The notes under the pieces: model-generated
What the model was told of the DNA's origin: nothing
Database searches by the model: none
The model's input: only the letters and a program-made list of their open reading frames with translations
Translations under genes and position numbers: made by a program
Source: Sphaerochaeta sp032144095
GTDB lineage: Bacteria; Spirochaetota; Spirochaetia; Sphaerochaetales; Sphaerochaetaceae
Length of the DNA stretch: 64,000 bases
Direction of reading: 5' to 3'
NCBI RefSeq assembly: GCF_032144095.1
Contig: NZ_JAVSNJ010000015.1
Span: forward strand, 1 to 64,000
Part shown: piece after piece, positions 51,274 to 59,950 of the stretch
How the letters are laid out: every line of letters begins with the position of its first letter
Position numbering within the stretch: the stretch's first letter is position 1

Positions 51274-51311
51274 AGCTAGCACTATAGCAGGTTGCCCATT
51301 TTGGGCTAGCT
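51274..51311 (-). terminator. Possible terminator of gpsA
   Basis: On the minus strand AGCTAGC (51311-51305) and GCTAGCT (51280-51274) form the outer stem with GCCCA/TGGGC nested, followed by TTTTC. The outer arm overlaps the gpsA stop codon. Confidence 0.4.
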
Positions 51312-52274
51312 GAATGCTGAGTTCATATAGTCGTTGATGGTCTCCCCTTCGTACATCAGGCGATAGAGGGCCTGTACAAGAGGAAACTGTTCGCTTACCC
51401 CCTTCTCCCTGGTCATCTCCCCCATGAGTCTGACGGTCCTGCTTCCCTCGATTACTGTGGAAGACTTGTCTCCGCTCTCCATGGAGAACCCCTTGCCCAT
51501 CAGGAGGCCAAGGGTGCGGTTGCGTGAGAGGTCGTTGAGGCTGGTCAGCCCCAAATCCCCGATGCCGCAGTAGCGGAAGATGGTTTCGGTCTCGCACTCG
51601 AAGAGGGAGAGGAAGCGCCTCATCTCATTGACCGCCTTCGTGTAGATGAGAAAGTCAACGTTGGGGGAGTTGAACCTCCCTGATACCAGGCCTATGGCTA
51701 TGGCATACATGTTCTTGAGGATGCTCATCAGCTCGACCGAGCGGATATCCTCGGTAAAGTCCAGGTAAAGGCCGGTCTCTGGCAATATCGCCTGCTTGAA
51801 GGCTGTGTAGTCCTCCCTTCTCCCTCCAAAGGTGAAGGAGGAGGGGAGGCCGTGGAGCACCTCGATGGCAAAGGTAGGGCCTTTCATGCTGGCAGTCTTC
51901 TCGAATGGGATCTGCTCGGTAATGAAGGCCCCGTCATCGCTCATCCCCTTGGCAAGGTTTATGACCATGCAGTCCTCCTTGGTCATTGCCCTGATCTCCT
52001 GGGTGAAGGGGACGATGGCCTTGGAGGGGATAACCAGCAGGATGCAGTCAGCGGAGCTGAAGATGGTCTTGTCCCCGGTTGCCCTGATGCTGGTATTCAG
52101 GAAATGGGTGGGGAAATATTTGGAGTTGCGGTGGTTGCGGTTGATGTCCTCCACCACGTCTGCCTCTATGCTCCAGAGGATGACGGTATTCCTGGTGTTC
52201 CAGGAGAGGCGTTCGGCCATCGCGGTCCCGAATACGCCTGCTCCGGCGATTACGATCGTGTTGTGATGTTGCAA
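51306..52274 (-). CDS. gpsA: NAD(P)-dependent glycerol-3-phosphate dehydrogenase
   Basis: A 322-residue GpsA-type enzyme making sn-glycerol 3-phosphate from dihydroxyacetone phosphate for phospholipids. The nucleotide motif GAGVFGTAMA is at about 10-19, NLAKGMS gives a family block, KNMYAIAIG carries the catalytic Lys, and GIGDLGLTS matches the usual GLGDLxLT. It begins with TTG at 52274: AAGGAG lies seven bases upstream and no ATG occurs before the Rossmann fold. The start overlaps the end of the acetyltransferase gene by 25 bases. Small departures from consensus (GVFGT for GSWGT) suggest a divergent paralogue. Confidence 0.88.
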   Translation of the reverse strand: MQHHNTIVIAGAGVFGTAMAERLSWNTRNTVILWSIEADVVEDINRNHRNSKYFPTHFLNTSIRATGDKTIFSSADCILLVIPSKAIVPFTQEIRAMTKEDCMVINLAKGMSDDGAFITEQIPFEKTASMKGPTFAIEVLHGLPSSFTFGGRREDYTAFKQAILPETGLYLDFTEDIRSVELMSILKNMYAIAIGLVSGRFNSPNVDFLIYTKAVNEMRRFLSLFECETETIFRYCGIGDLGLTSLNDLSRNRTLGLLMGKGFSMESGDKSSTVIEGSRTVRLMGEMTREKGVSEQFPLVQALYRLMYEGETINDYMNSAFS

Positions 52275-52741
52275 GTCAAGACTCCTTGGCCGTGGGGCCA
52301 GATCATGGTGAGGTGTGGTATGTTGGCTTCGTAGTAGATGGTAGGGTCCTCTACGGTGAAACCCAGTTTTTCATAGAAGGGAGAGATTCTTGTCTGGGCA
52401 TGGATATAGACCCTGCCGGATACAAGGGCAAGGGCATTTTCCACCAGGAGCTTTCCGAACTGCTTGCCCCGGTACTGCTCCAGGACAGCGATGCGCTCAA
52501 GCTTGGTGCCTTCACTGGTCTTCCTGATCCTCAGGGTCCCCACTGCCTCTTGCCCAAGCAAGAGGAGGAGGTGGGCACAGCTATCGTCCTTGCCATCGAA
52601 GTCGATGGCCTCGTCGACGCCCTGGCCTTCCACGAAGACGCTTCTGCGGACAGCTTGGCATTGGAGCAGCAGAGGGCGGTTCTCGCTCTTGGCTGCCGCA
52701 CTCTCCTGGATAAGGATCAGTTGTGTTTCCATGCCGCCCAT
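52250..52741 (-). CDS. GNAT-family N-acetyltransferase
   Basis: A 163-residue acetyltransferase of the GNAT/ElaA-like type. The acetyl-CoA loop ERIAVLEQYRGKQFGKLLVE (with the Q/R-x-x-G-x-G/K pattern) lies near 79-98, and the preceding FVEGQGVDEAIDFDGKDD region is common in ElaA-like proteins. The ATG at 52741 and a second ATG three codons later are both possible; neither has a good ribosome site. It is transcribed with gpsA and divergent from the FAD oxidoreductase. Its acceptor is unknown. Confidence 0.85.
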   Translation of the reverse strand: MGGMETQLILIQESAAAKSENRPLLLQCQAVRRSVFVEGQGVDEAIDFDGKDDSCAHLLLLLGQEAVGTLRIRKTSEGTKLERIAVLEQYRGKQFGKLLVENALALVSGRVYIHAQTRISPFYEKLGFTVEDPTIYYEANIPHLTMIWPHGQGVLTCNITTRS

Positions 52742-52858
52742 ACTACTGCTAAGCGGTGGTTTGGGGCAAGTGCGTATCTAATTGCGACTTTGGCCCCTGC
52801 CGTCCATGGACAGGCTCCCCTGTTTTCAGTAGCTTTGAAAGGGACGAGGTATCATAGT

Positions 52859-53986
52859 ATGCACATAGTAATAATAGGAAATGGTGTTGCCGGAGCTACG
52901 GTGGCCCAGAAACTTGCACATAAAGGGGTGGAGGTGACGCTGTTTGCAGAGGAGCCATACGGTTTCTACAGCAGGATCATGTTGCCCCACTCCCTGTACG
53001 ACAAGGAGGCCCTTGCCCACCTTATCTCCAAGAGCGATCCTCCCTATCTGGTGAAACAGCCGGTCACCGGCATTTTCCCCGATAGGAAGGAGGTCGAGAC
53101 CGGTGATGGCAAGCTCTACTCCTACGACAAGCTGGTCATCGCAACCGGCAGCCGTTCGCGCACCCTGGAGATCTTCTCCAACACCGAAGGGGTGTGTACC
53201 CTCAGGACCTTCTACGATGCCCTTCTGATAGGGGACATCATCACCAGCCCTGTCGTGGTGCTTGGTGGAGGGCTGCTTGGGCTTGAGACTGCGCTGAACC
53301 TCAACAACAAGGGCTTCGATGTGACGGTGTGTGAGGCCGCAGACAGGATCCTGGTACGCCAGCTGGATACGGTTGCCGCTACGATGCTCCGCTCTAAACT
53401 GGAGGAGGAGGGCCTGACGATACGCGAATCGACCAAGACCATCGGCAAGCGTCTCGATGCGGATGCGAAGCTGGTTGCCCTTGAGGTGGAGGGCTCGCCC
53501 GAGATTCCTTGCAATACCCTCATCCTCTCTCTCGGGGTTTTCCCCGAAGTGTCTCTTGCCAGAGAGGCAGGGCTGAGGATCAAGAGGGGGATTGTCGTCG
53601 ATGACTACCTGAGGACCAGCGATGAGGATATCTATGCGATAGGGGATTGTGCCGAGCACAATGGCCAGATCCCGGCGATCGTGCCTGTAGCCCTTGCGAT
53701 GGCTGATACGGTCATAGCAAATCTGACAGGTGGGGATAGGGTCTATGAGGAGCCGGTGCTCTTTACCCGTTTCAAGGACGAGGCCCTGGATGTCATCAGT
53801 GTCGGTGACGTTACAGCCATTCCCCTGAGCAAGCGGGTAGGCGAGCGGTATGAGGCGTACTTCCTCAAGGAGGGCACCCTTGCGGGGGCCATCCTCTATG
53901 GAAGTAGCGAGCATCTGAAGTTTGTCCGGATGAACTACCAGAAGCCTGTCAGCGAAGGGGAGATAGCTGCCTTGCTCGACTTCTAG
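52859..53986 (+). CDS. FAD/NAD(P)-dependent disulphide-type oxidoreductase (rubredoxin/nitrite reductase-like)
   Basis: A 375-residue pyridine-nucleotide oxidoreductase. The FAD motif GNGVAG (7-12) opens the protein, ATGSRSR gives the middle FAD contact, the NAD(P) motif GGGLLGLE lies near 137-144, and IYAIGDCAEH closes the FAD site. No redox-active CxxC is present. Relatives reduce rubredoxin or ferredoxin, or form the N-terminal part of nitrite reductase. The frame is open upstream to 52286 over the acetyltransferase gene; ATG 52859 starts the FAD fold. Its stop shares the bases CTAG with the converging alpha-galactosidase stop. Confidence 0.88.
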   Translation: MHIVIIGNGVAGATVAQKLAHKGVEVTLFAEEPYGFYSRIMLPHSLYDKEALAHLISKSDPPYLVKQPVTGIFPDRKEVETGDGKLYSYDKLVIATGSRSRTLEIFSNTEGVCTLRTFYDALLIGDIITSPVVVLGGGLLGLETALNLNNKGFDVTVCEAADRILVRQLDTVAATMLRSKLEEEGLTIRESTKTIGKRLDADAKLVALEVEGSPEIPCNTLILSLGVFPEVSLAREAGLRIKRGIVVDDYLRTSDEDIYAIGDCAEHNGQIPAIVPVALAMADTVIANLTGGDRVYEEPVLFTRFKDEALDVISVGDVTAIPLSKRVGERYEAYFLKEGTLAGAILYGSSEHLKFVRMNYQKPVSEGEIAALLDF

Positions 53987-56325
53987 TCGATCTTCTTGCA
54001 GATGTAGATCCTGCTTCCAAAGTCTCCCAATACCCGGGTTTCCCCGTCGTAGCCGGTTCCCCCGAACTGCTGGTTGAGCTTGATGCCCGCATTTGCAAGC
54101 AACTCACCGCTCACCCGGTAGTGCTCCACCTCACTGTCGAAGGAGAGGGCTTTGCTCAGGGTATCCTGGGCAAGGCCGCCTTCTGCGATGGCGAGAGGAC
54201 TGATGCGGTTCACCAGATCCCCGAAGGTGCGGATGTCGATCTTCTGCTGTCGGGGGAACACCTCGTAGGTAGCATTCAGGTCGACGGCCTCGATCTTCAG
54301 CCGATCGCTTCCGGGGTTGCTCTGGTTGAGCTTCTGGGCAAAGAGCACCAGCAGGGTGGACCTGTCGCCGCTTGCCACAGCCCATACCACATGGTTTGCG
54401 CCTCTGTTGGCCCATTTTACCCTGGTGAAGGTACCGTACTGCAAGAGCGAGCGGTTGGCCTTGTAGAAGCTTATCTGCGAACGTATCGCCTCCTTCTGCT
54501 GGCGATTGAGCTTGGTGAGGTCAAGCTCATAGCCCAGGACCCCGAATGATGCAACGTTGAACCGTGCCTCAAGGTCTGTCTTCCTCAATGTCTGGTGGTT
54601 GGGTGAGGTGCTCACATGGCTTCCCATCGTGGAGAGGGGGTAGCCACAGCTGGTTCCCTCCTGGATATAGAGCCTGCAAAGGGCATCGGTGTTGTCGCTG
54701 GTCCAGGTCTGGGGCATGAAGCAGAGCATGCCGAGGTCGAATCGGTTGCCCCCGCTTGCGCAGGACTCGAAGAGGACGTTCGGAAAGGCTGTTGTCAGGC
54801 GGGAGAGCAGTTCATAGAGGCCCAGCACATAGCGGTGGAGGAACTCCCCATGGTTCTTGATCTCCTTGTTGGAGCTGTACAGGTCGCTGAAGGTCCGGTT
54901 CATGTCCCACTTGATGTAGTTTACATCAGCGAGGTGCCAGGTGTCGGAAAGCATCTTGAAGAGGTAGTCACGCACTTCGCTTCTGGTGAGGTCCAGCAGG
55001 TACTGGTTCCTGCCCACGCTGGGCTTCCTGCCGGGTATCGCCACCATCCAATCGGGATGCTTCTTGTAGAGCTGGCTCTCGATGCTGACCATCTCTGGCT
55101 CTACCCAGAGGCCGAACATCATTCCCATCCGGTGGATCTCCAGGGCAAGGCCACCCAGGCCTGAAGGGAGTTTCTTGGGGTTGACCGTCCAGTCACCGAG
55201 GCTGGTGGTGTCGTCGTTTCGTATGCCGAACCATCCGTCGTCCAGGACAAAGAGCTCGGCGCCCAGGCTTGAGGCCTCCCGGGCAAGGCTTATGAGCTTG
55301 TCTTCGGTAAAGTTGAAGTAGGTGGCCTCCCAGTTGTTTACCAGCACTGGCCTTTCCCGGAATTTCCACTCTCCCCTGATGATGTGGTTGTTGACGAAGT
55401 GGTGGAAGTTCTGGCTTGCCCCGTTCAGCGCCTTGGGGGAGAAGGTGAGGATAGCCTCGGGGCTCTGGAAGCGGTCCTGGGGGCCGAGGTCCCAGCTGAA
55501 CTGGGAGGGGTTGATGCCGGTAAGCAGCCGTATCTTCCCATAGGGGGAGGTCTCCACCACCTCCCGGTGGTTGCCGCTGTAGATGAGGTTGGTCCCTATG
55601 CACTCCCCATCCTCGTTGGTAAGGAAGATGCAGGGGTTGTGTTCGGCTGAGCTTACCCCGGTCTTGCTGTCGTTGATGATGATGCCAGGGCTTAGGGGCC
55701 TTTCATGCATGTACCGCTCCCGTGCCCAGGCCCCGTCGAAGGTGACGAGGTTCCACCCATCGCCGTCGAGGTCAAGTTGCAGGGATGCGAGGTTGCGGAT
55801 GGTGATGGTCCTGTCGCTGTCGTTGTAGATGGCCGACCTGCGGGTTATGACGTCGCTGTCCTCGAAGGTCGTGTAGGTCAGGACAAGCCGTATGGGCAGG
55901 CCGCTCTCCTTGAGGGTGATCTCCAGCGTGGTGCAGGTGCTCTTGTCCCCATAGGATTCAGGCAGGCCGCTGAAGGTCCTGGGTTTGCCTGGGATGATCC
56001 TGAAGCTCTTGACCACAAAGTCCAGGGTCTGCATGCCACGTCCATACTCGATGTCGACGAAACTCTCTCTACAGTCTCCCTTTCCCATGCTAGAATACTC
56101 TAGGCAGAGATTCCCAAGGAAAAGGGTTGGGTTATCGCTGCTGTATGCAGTCCCTGTCCCGATGCTCAGGCTTCTTTTTTCTGCCAGGGCTGCATGGGAG
56201 ATTCCCTCAGAGCTGATTTTCTTGCCATAATAGAGGTGTTCAAGGTGTCCTGTCTCTGTAATGGCGAAGAGGTAGGTTGTATTGTTGGTGGAAAGATTGA
56301 AAAGCTGGTCCTTCTTGGAAATCAT
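53983..56325 (-). CDS. Alpha-galactosidase, glycoside hydrolase family 36
   Basis: A 780-residue GH36 alpha-galactosidase that splits terminal alpha-galactosyl units from raffinose-type sugars and galactomannans. The nucleophile Asp is about residue 474 in YIKWDMNR, and the acid/base Asp lies in TWTSDNTDA near 543; the SCASGGNRFDLGM block between them is characteristic. There is no signal peptide, so the substrate enters as an oligosaccharide. The ATG at 56325 follows AGGAG by seven bases; the open frame further upstream covers the divergent gene and is rejected. It is divergent from the epimerase-like gene. Confidence 0.94.
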   Translation of the reverse strand: MISKKDQLFNLSTNNTTYLFAITETGHLEHLYYGKKISSEGISHAALAEKRSLSIGTGTAYSSDNPTLFLGNLCLEYSSMGKGDCRESFVDIEYGRGMQTLDFVVKSFRIIPGKPRTFSGLPESYGDKSTCTTLEITLKESGLPIRLVLTYTTFEDSDVITRRSAIYNDSDRTITIRNLASLQLDLDGDGWNLVTFDGAWARERYMHERPLSPGIIINDSKTGVSSAEHNPCIFLTNEDGECIGTNLIYSGNHREVVETSPYGKIRLLTGINPSQFSWDLGPQDRFQSPEAILTFSPKALNGASQNFHHFVNNHIIRGEWKFRERPVLVNNWEATYFNFTEDKLISLAREASSLGAELFVLDDGWFGIRNDDTTSLGDWTVNPKKLPSGLGGLALEIHRMGMMFGLWVEPEMVSIESQLYKKHPDWMVAIPGRKPSVGRNQYLLDLTRSEVRDYLFKMLSDTWHLADVNYIKWDMNRTFSDLYSSNKEIKNHGEFLHRYVLGLYELLSRLTTAFPNVLFESCASGGNRFDLGMLCFMPQTWTSDNTDALCRLYIQEGTSCGYPLSTMGSHVSTSPNHQTLRKTDLEARFNVASFGVLGYELDLTKLNRQQKEAIRSQISFYKANRSLLQYGTFTRVKWANRGANHVVWAVASGDRSTLLVLFAQKLNQSNPGSDRLKIEAVDLNATYEVFPRQQKIDIRTFGDLVNRISPLAIAEGGLAQDTLSKALSFDSEVEHYRVSGELLANAGIKLNQQFGGTGYDGETRVLGDFGSRIYICKKID

Positions 56326-56364
56326 TCTTGGTTCTCCTTGAACAAGAGCTAGGTATCTTGTATC

Positions 56365-56393
56365 AGTATACTGTGTTGGGGTATTTTTGCCAC
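56365..56393 (-). promoter_or_regulatory. Possible alpha-galactosidase promoter
   Basis: On the minus strand GTGGCA (56393-56388), 17-base spacer, TATACT (56370-56365). The -10 lies in the palindrome CAGTATACTG (56364-56373), which also reads TATACT on the plus strand. Confidence 0.4.
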
Positions 56394-56424
56394 CCTGCTT
56401 ATGAGTGAATTGAGGAGAAGTGTA

Positions 56425-57669
56425 ATGGATATTCGACGTTTGAGGTTGTGGGAGAGTCGGAATGCTACGGTTCTGAACAATGACCTGATACGCATTGTTC
56501 TGGAGGACCAGGGTGGGATGACCCTGGAGCTGAGTAGCGACACCCCCGCCGGTGGGCGAATCAATGCCCACCTGCTTCCCCATTACCGGGGCAGCGGTAC
56601 CTCGGTGTTCAGCGACGAGAATGGTGAATACTGGAAGAACAGTCCCTTCCTCTACCAGAAAGCGGGTTCGTACCTCAGCTTCCCCAACTTTGGCCAGGCC
56701 TATGCCAATGAACGTGACCAACAGGACCACAATGGCTATACAGCCTCCTCCTACTGGATGGTCGAGCGCTATGGTACTGACCCCCAGTTCGGTGGGGTGT
56801 GGCTGATGAGCCTGGTTCGTAACCGCAAGGCAAAGTGGCAGGTTCGCAAGATCGACATGCTGCTTCCCAACCAGCCGGTACACTACACTGCGTGCGTCAT
56901 CACCAATACAGGGACAGAGGACCTCATTGCAAATGCCGTGTGGAACAATGAGTTGGGTTCCCCCTTCCTTGAGTCGGGGTGTGTGCTCAACGCAAGTGCC
57001 ACTTCATGGATGACAGGCGATGAGACACAGCTTATCGGTGTAAACTCCCGGCTTGAACCAAACACCAAGTTCGAGGACTGGAAGAAAGCCCCTCTCAAGG
57101 GGGGAGGGACAGTCGACCTGACAGAGGTTCCCCCTGTCATTGGCAAGAGTGACTTCATCTCAGGCTCGATCCCCCGTACGGCAAGCCTGGGGTGGTCGAG
57201 TGTCATCAACCCCCGCCAGCAGATGGTATACTTCAACTTCTTCCCGGGCCCGGCAGCCTTGGCTAAGGATGAGGTGCCCATCAACTTCAACAACTTCATG
57301 TTTGACTACGGCGGGAGAAGCGAAACCCCTTGGACCCTCTACCAGGGGGGGATGAGCCAGCAGTACTCCCTCAACTGCGGTTCAGGGACCAACAATCTCT
57401 ACACCGGCCTTGAGCATGCCCAGCCAGGGGATACGGTCCTTGGCTGTGATTCCCTCATCACCATCAAGGCAGGGGAGACGAAGAAGTTCTACTACGCATC
57501 GGCCTTCAGCCCCTACGACAACAATCGTATAGGAGGCAACTTCCATACTGTGGAACAGGTGGTGGAGGGCATCGTATTGAAGAGGACCAAGAGCTGGGCC
57601 TTCATCCCCTGCGATTCGATATTCCACTCCCTGAAGGAACTGACCAAGAGGCTGTTGGCCTCGGAGTAG
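56425..57669 (+). CDS. Unknown protein, galactose-mutarotase/aldose-epimerase-like fold suspected
   Basis: A 414-residue soluble protein. Strand-rich sequence with scattered His/Asp/Glu, the GNFHTVEQVVEG segment and its place beside alpha-galactosidase resemble the aldose-epimerase superfamily, but I see no certain family motif. No signal peptide is present. The ATG at 56425 follows GAGGAG eight bases upstream; the ATG at 56401 has none. It has 99 bases of divergent promoter region shared with the galactosidase gene and ends before a terminator at 57726. A role in alpha-galactoside or uronide breakdown is a guess. Confidence 0.65.
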   Translation: MDIRRLRLWESRNATVLNNDLIRIVLEDQGGMTLELSSDTPAGGRINAHLLPHYRGSGTSVFSDENGEYWKNSPFLYQKAGSYLSFPNFGQAYANERDQQDHNGYTASSYWMVERYGTDPQFGGVWLMSLVRNRKAKWQVRKIDMLLPNQPVHYTACVITNTGTEDLIANAVWNNELGSPFLESGCVLNASATSWMTGDETQLIGVNSRLEPNTKFEDWKKAPLKGGGTVDLTEVPPVIGKSDFISGSIPRTASLGWSSVINPRQQMVYFNFFPGPAALAKDEVPINFNNFMFDYGGRSETPWTLYQGGMSQQYSLNCGSGTNNLYTGLEHAQPGDTVLGCDSLITIKAGETKKFYYASAFSPYDNNRIGGNFHTVEQVVEGIVLKRTKSWAFIPCDSIFHSLKELTKRLLASE

Positions 57670-57682
57670 GGAGCATGCATCA

Positions 57683-57731
57683 AGAGGGAAAAGGCAAGAA
57701 GGAAAAGGCAAGAGGGCAAGAAGGCAAGGGG
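57683..57731. repeat. Purine-rich short repeat with four GGCAAG units
   Basis: A run of A/G-rich sequence repeats AAGGCAAGA-like units four times just after the epimerase-like gene and before its terminator. It may arise by slippage. Confidence 0.5.
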
Positions 57732-57758
57732 GTGTGAAAACACTCCCTTTCCTTTTGG
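57726..57758 (+). terminator. Terminator of the epimerase-like gene
   Basis: A 10-base stem (57726-57735 with 57740-57749, one G-U) around GAAA, followed by a T/C-rich run with TTT and TTTT. Confidence 0.7.
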
Positions 57759-57780
57759 CCAAACTTTCAAGGATAACCAT

Positions 57781-57809
57781 TTGACAGGAGCGTGTGGTGT
57801 GTCTATTAT
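57781..57809 (+). promoter_or_regulatory. Promoter of the sugar isomerase gene
   Basis: Perfect TTGACA (57781-57786), 17-base spacer, TATTAT (57804-57809). Confidence 0.8.
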
Positions 57810-57824
57810 ATAGATGATATATCA
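57809..57824. promoter_or_regulatory. Predicted GntR/FCD operator before the isomerase gene
   Basis: The palindrome TGATATATCA (57815-57824) follows directly on the -10. On the minus strand the 16-base sequence TGATATATCATCTATA here is identical to 59925-59940 before the tctC operon. Confidence 0.65.
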
Positions 57825-57854
57825 AACTATTTCTCTTCCTTGGAGGCAATGCAT

Positions 57855-58772
57855 ATGCAAGGAACGTTATCAACATATATGAAGGTAGGGCTTATCCAGT
57901 TCATGGCCTATCCTGTAAGCAGTGGAGAGGGCCCCATCGAGGAGTCGTTCAAGAAGATTGCGATGGACCCGTTCTTTGAGGCCGTGGAAGTTACCAGAAT
58001 GAAAGACCCTCTGGTTCGCCAGAAGGTCCGTGCGATGAAAGAGACCGCCAAGATGACCCTTACCTATGGGGCACAGCCGAGGTTGCTCTCGGCCAAGATG
58101 AACATCAATGACCTTGACGAAGGCAAGCGCCTTGCAGCCCTGGAAAACCTCAAGGAGGGGATTGACGAGGCGTATGAGCTGGGCTCTTCTGGCTTTGCTT
58201 TTCTCAGCGGCCACTATGCTGAGGAGACGAAGGAAGCATCCTTCGACGCCTTGGTACGGTCGACCAAGGAGCTCTGCCGCTACGCCCGGCAGAAGGGTTC
58301 CATGAAGGTTGCCCTGGAGGTCTTCGACTACGACATCGACAAGAAGAGCCTCATCGGGCCGGCCTCCCTGGCCGCACGCTATGCCAAGGAGATCCGCAAG
58401 GAGTATCCTGACTTCGGGCTTCTGGTTGACCTGAGCCACATCCCCCTCTTGCATGAGACCATCGAGGAGGCACTGCTGCCGGTCAAGGAGTATATCGTCC
58501 ACGCCCATATGGGTAACTGTGTCATCAAGGACCCGACGTTGCCGGCCTATGGCGATGCCCATCCCCGTTTCGGGTTCCCGGGGGGAGAGAATGATGTTGA
58601 TGAGCTTGCCCACTACCTTGAGGTGCTGTTTTCTATCGGATTTTTCTCCCAGAAAACAAGACCTGTGGTAAGCTTTGAAGTCAAGCCCTATGGAGACGAG
58701 GATCCCGACCTGGTTGTTGCCAATGCAAAACGGACACTTCTTCTGGCTTGGGACAAAGTAACGAAAAAATAG
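57855..58772 (+). CDS. Sugar phosphate isomerase/epimerase-like TIM-barrel protein
   Basis: A 305-residue protein of the xylose-isomerase-like/AP-endonuclease-2 superfamily. Metal-site residues are suggested by ALEVFDYDIDKK (Glu and Asp), LVDLSHIPLLHE (Asp, His), VHAHMGN (His) and the late VSFEVKPYGDE (Glu). The ATG at 57855 is preferred because GGAGG lies nine bases upstream; earlier in-frame ATGs at 57849 and 57792 are less well placed and a later one exists at 57879. It is controlled by the operator it shares with the tctCBA operon, so it likely acts on the compound that transporter imports. Confidence 0.85.
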   Translation: MQGTLSTYMKVGLIQFMAYPVSSGEGPIEESFKKIAMDPFFEAVEVTRMKDPLVRQKVRAMKETAKMTLTYGAQPRLLSAKMNINDLDEGKRLAALENLKEGIDEAYELGSSGFAFLSGHYAEETKEASFDALVRSTKELCRYARQKGSMKVALEVFDYDIDKKSLIGPASLAARYAKEIRKEYPDFGLLVDLSHIPLLHETIEEALLPVKEYIVHAHMGNCVIKDPTLPAYGDAHPRFGFPGGENDVDELAHYLEVLFSIGFFSQKTRPVVSFEVKPYGDEDPDLVVANAKRTLLLAWDKVTKK

Positions 58773-58783
58773 GTGGCATTCCC

Positions 58784-58815
58784 TGTCAACTAGCGTATAG
58801 AATCGCTACTTGACA
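58784..58815. other. Inverted repeat between isomerase and GntR genes
   Basis: TGTCAA (58784-58789)/TTGACA (58810-58815) with nested AGCG/CGCT. The right arm also reads as a -35; TAATCA (58833-58838) lies 17 bases on, a possible promoter for the regulator gene. Confidence 0.45.
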
Positions 58816-58851
58816 GATTACCATGTCAGTAGTAATCAAGGAAGTATCGTC

Positions 58852-59535
58852 ATGCAGAATGAGCTACAGAGCAACAACCTCTTTCAGACCGCCGCAGAGA
58901 AGGCTTATGAAACCATAAGCAAGAAGATCATAGAGAACGAATACAAGCCTGGGATGCGGTTGGTCAGGAGAAAGCTTGCAGAAGAACTCGGAATGAGTCC
59001 CATCCCCATCCTGGAGGCAATGAAGCGTCTGGAGCAGGATGGCCTGATCGAATACAAGGCCCATTGGGGCTCGATCGTAACCATCCCCACCATTGAGCGG
59101 GTCATGGACATGTTTGCCCTCCGGGAAGCCCTGGAGTGCCAGGTGGCCCGCATCATAGCCGTGAAGGCAACGGCGGAGCAGGGGCAGAACCTTCGCCTCA
59201 TTGCCGAGGAGCTGGACCGGCTGCGCTTTGAGCAGGCCGATGCCGCCAAGATAACGGAGTATCACCTCAAGTTCCACATGACGATGGCCGAGTATACCGG
59301 TTTCAACTCCCTCATTTCCGGTTTGCACAAGCTCAACTTCAACTGGCTCCTCTTCAAGGCTGTCCTTACCAGAAGAAGCCAGTCAGCCCTACAGCGCTAC
59401 TGGCATGTGAAGCTGTTGGACAACATCCTGGGCAAGGATCCCGATGATGCGGAGAAGGCGATGAGAGAGCATGTCTACGATGCCTATAAGCCATTCCTTG
59501 AGGATATTGAGCTACACAAGAAGCCTCTCGAGTAA
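58852..59535 (+). CDS. GntR-family transcriptional regulator, FCD (FadR-type) subfamily
   Basis: A 227-residue regulator: GntR winged helix (about 12-80, with RRKLAEELGMSPIPILEAMKRLEQDGLI) and an all-helical FCD ligand domain (about 92-215) with the metal-binding D/H residues suggested by FALREALECQ, YHLKFHMTMA and MREHVYDAY. Such regulators answer carboxylated sugars or acids. The ATG at 58852 has AAGGAAG ten bases before it; the upstream frame has no site. Matching operators stand before the isomerase and the tctC genes, so this is the probable local repressor. Confidence 0.93.
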   Translation: MQNELQSNNLFQTAAEKAYETISKKIIENEYKPGMRLVRRKLAEELGMSPIPILEAMKRLEQDGLIEYKAHWGSIVTIPTIERVMDMFALREALECQVARIIAVKATAEQGQNLRLIAEELDRLRFEQADAAKITEYHLKFHMTMAEYTGFNSLISGLHKLNFNWLLFKAVLTRRSQSALQRYWHVKLLDNILGKDPDDAEKAMREHVYDAYKPFLEDIELHKKPLE

Positions 59536-59594
59536 GAGAAGGACATCAAGCCAAACCACATTGCAATAAACCAAGCTGAATGAAGCAATACAGG

Positions 59595-59629
59595 ACAGCA
59601 GATCCCCACAACAGGAGATCTGCTGTTTT
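59595..59629 (+). terminator. Terminator of the GntR regulator gene
   Basis: ACAGCAGATC (59595-59604) pairs perfectly with GATCTGCTGT (59617-59626), followed by a short T run. Confidence 0.8.
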
Positions 59630-59906
59630 GTATGTAGAGCGTCTCCCCCAGTTCCATGGTGGTGCTCCTCCTTGAGGAGATGTTTCCCAGAGGGAACCTG
59701 GAAATTGTAGCGGGGCTTTCAACCTGCCAGAAAAACCTTTGCTGTAGGTGAACAATAAGGCCAATTGAGGAGTATTAGCTGGCTTTTTTGGATTTTTAAA
59801 TCCCTATGCTCAGGGTACAGGTGTACGGGTATAGTACAGTGGGTCTGTACTTTCAGAAATTGTAAATATATGTAATATAATGTTTTAAAAATAGTGAAGA
59901 TTAAAA

Positions 59907-59935
59907 TTGACAGATAAATATATATGATATATCAT
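59907..59935 (+). promoter_or_regulatory. Promoter of the tctCBA operon
   Basis: Perfect TTGACA (59907-59912), 17-base spacer, TATCAT (59930-59935); the -10 lies inside the operator. Confidence 0.65.
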
Positions 59936-59940
59936 CTATA
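59924..59940. promoter_or_regulatory. Predicted GntR/FCD operator before tctC
   Basis: ATGATATATCAT (59924-59935) is a perfect 12-base palindrome over the -10; the extended 16-base match to the isomerase promoter runs to 59940. Confidence 0.7.
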
Positions 59941-59950
59941 GTATCAATCA

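Noticed and set aside
52826..53914. 362-codon minus-strand open frame
   Set aside because: Antisense to the FAD oxidoreductase, which shows all its cofactor motifs.
56326..56883. N-terminal extension of the alpha-galactosidase
   Set aside because: Antisense to the divergent gene; the GH36 protein starts properly at 56325 with AGGAG.
59546..59764. 72-codon minus-strand open frame in the tctC upstream gap
   Set aside because: Crosses the regulator terminator hairpin, lacks a ribosome site and shows no domain.
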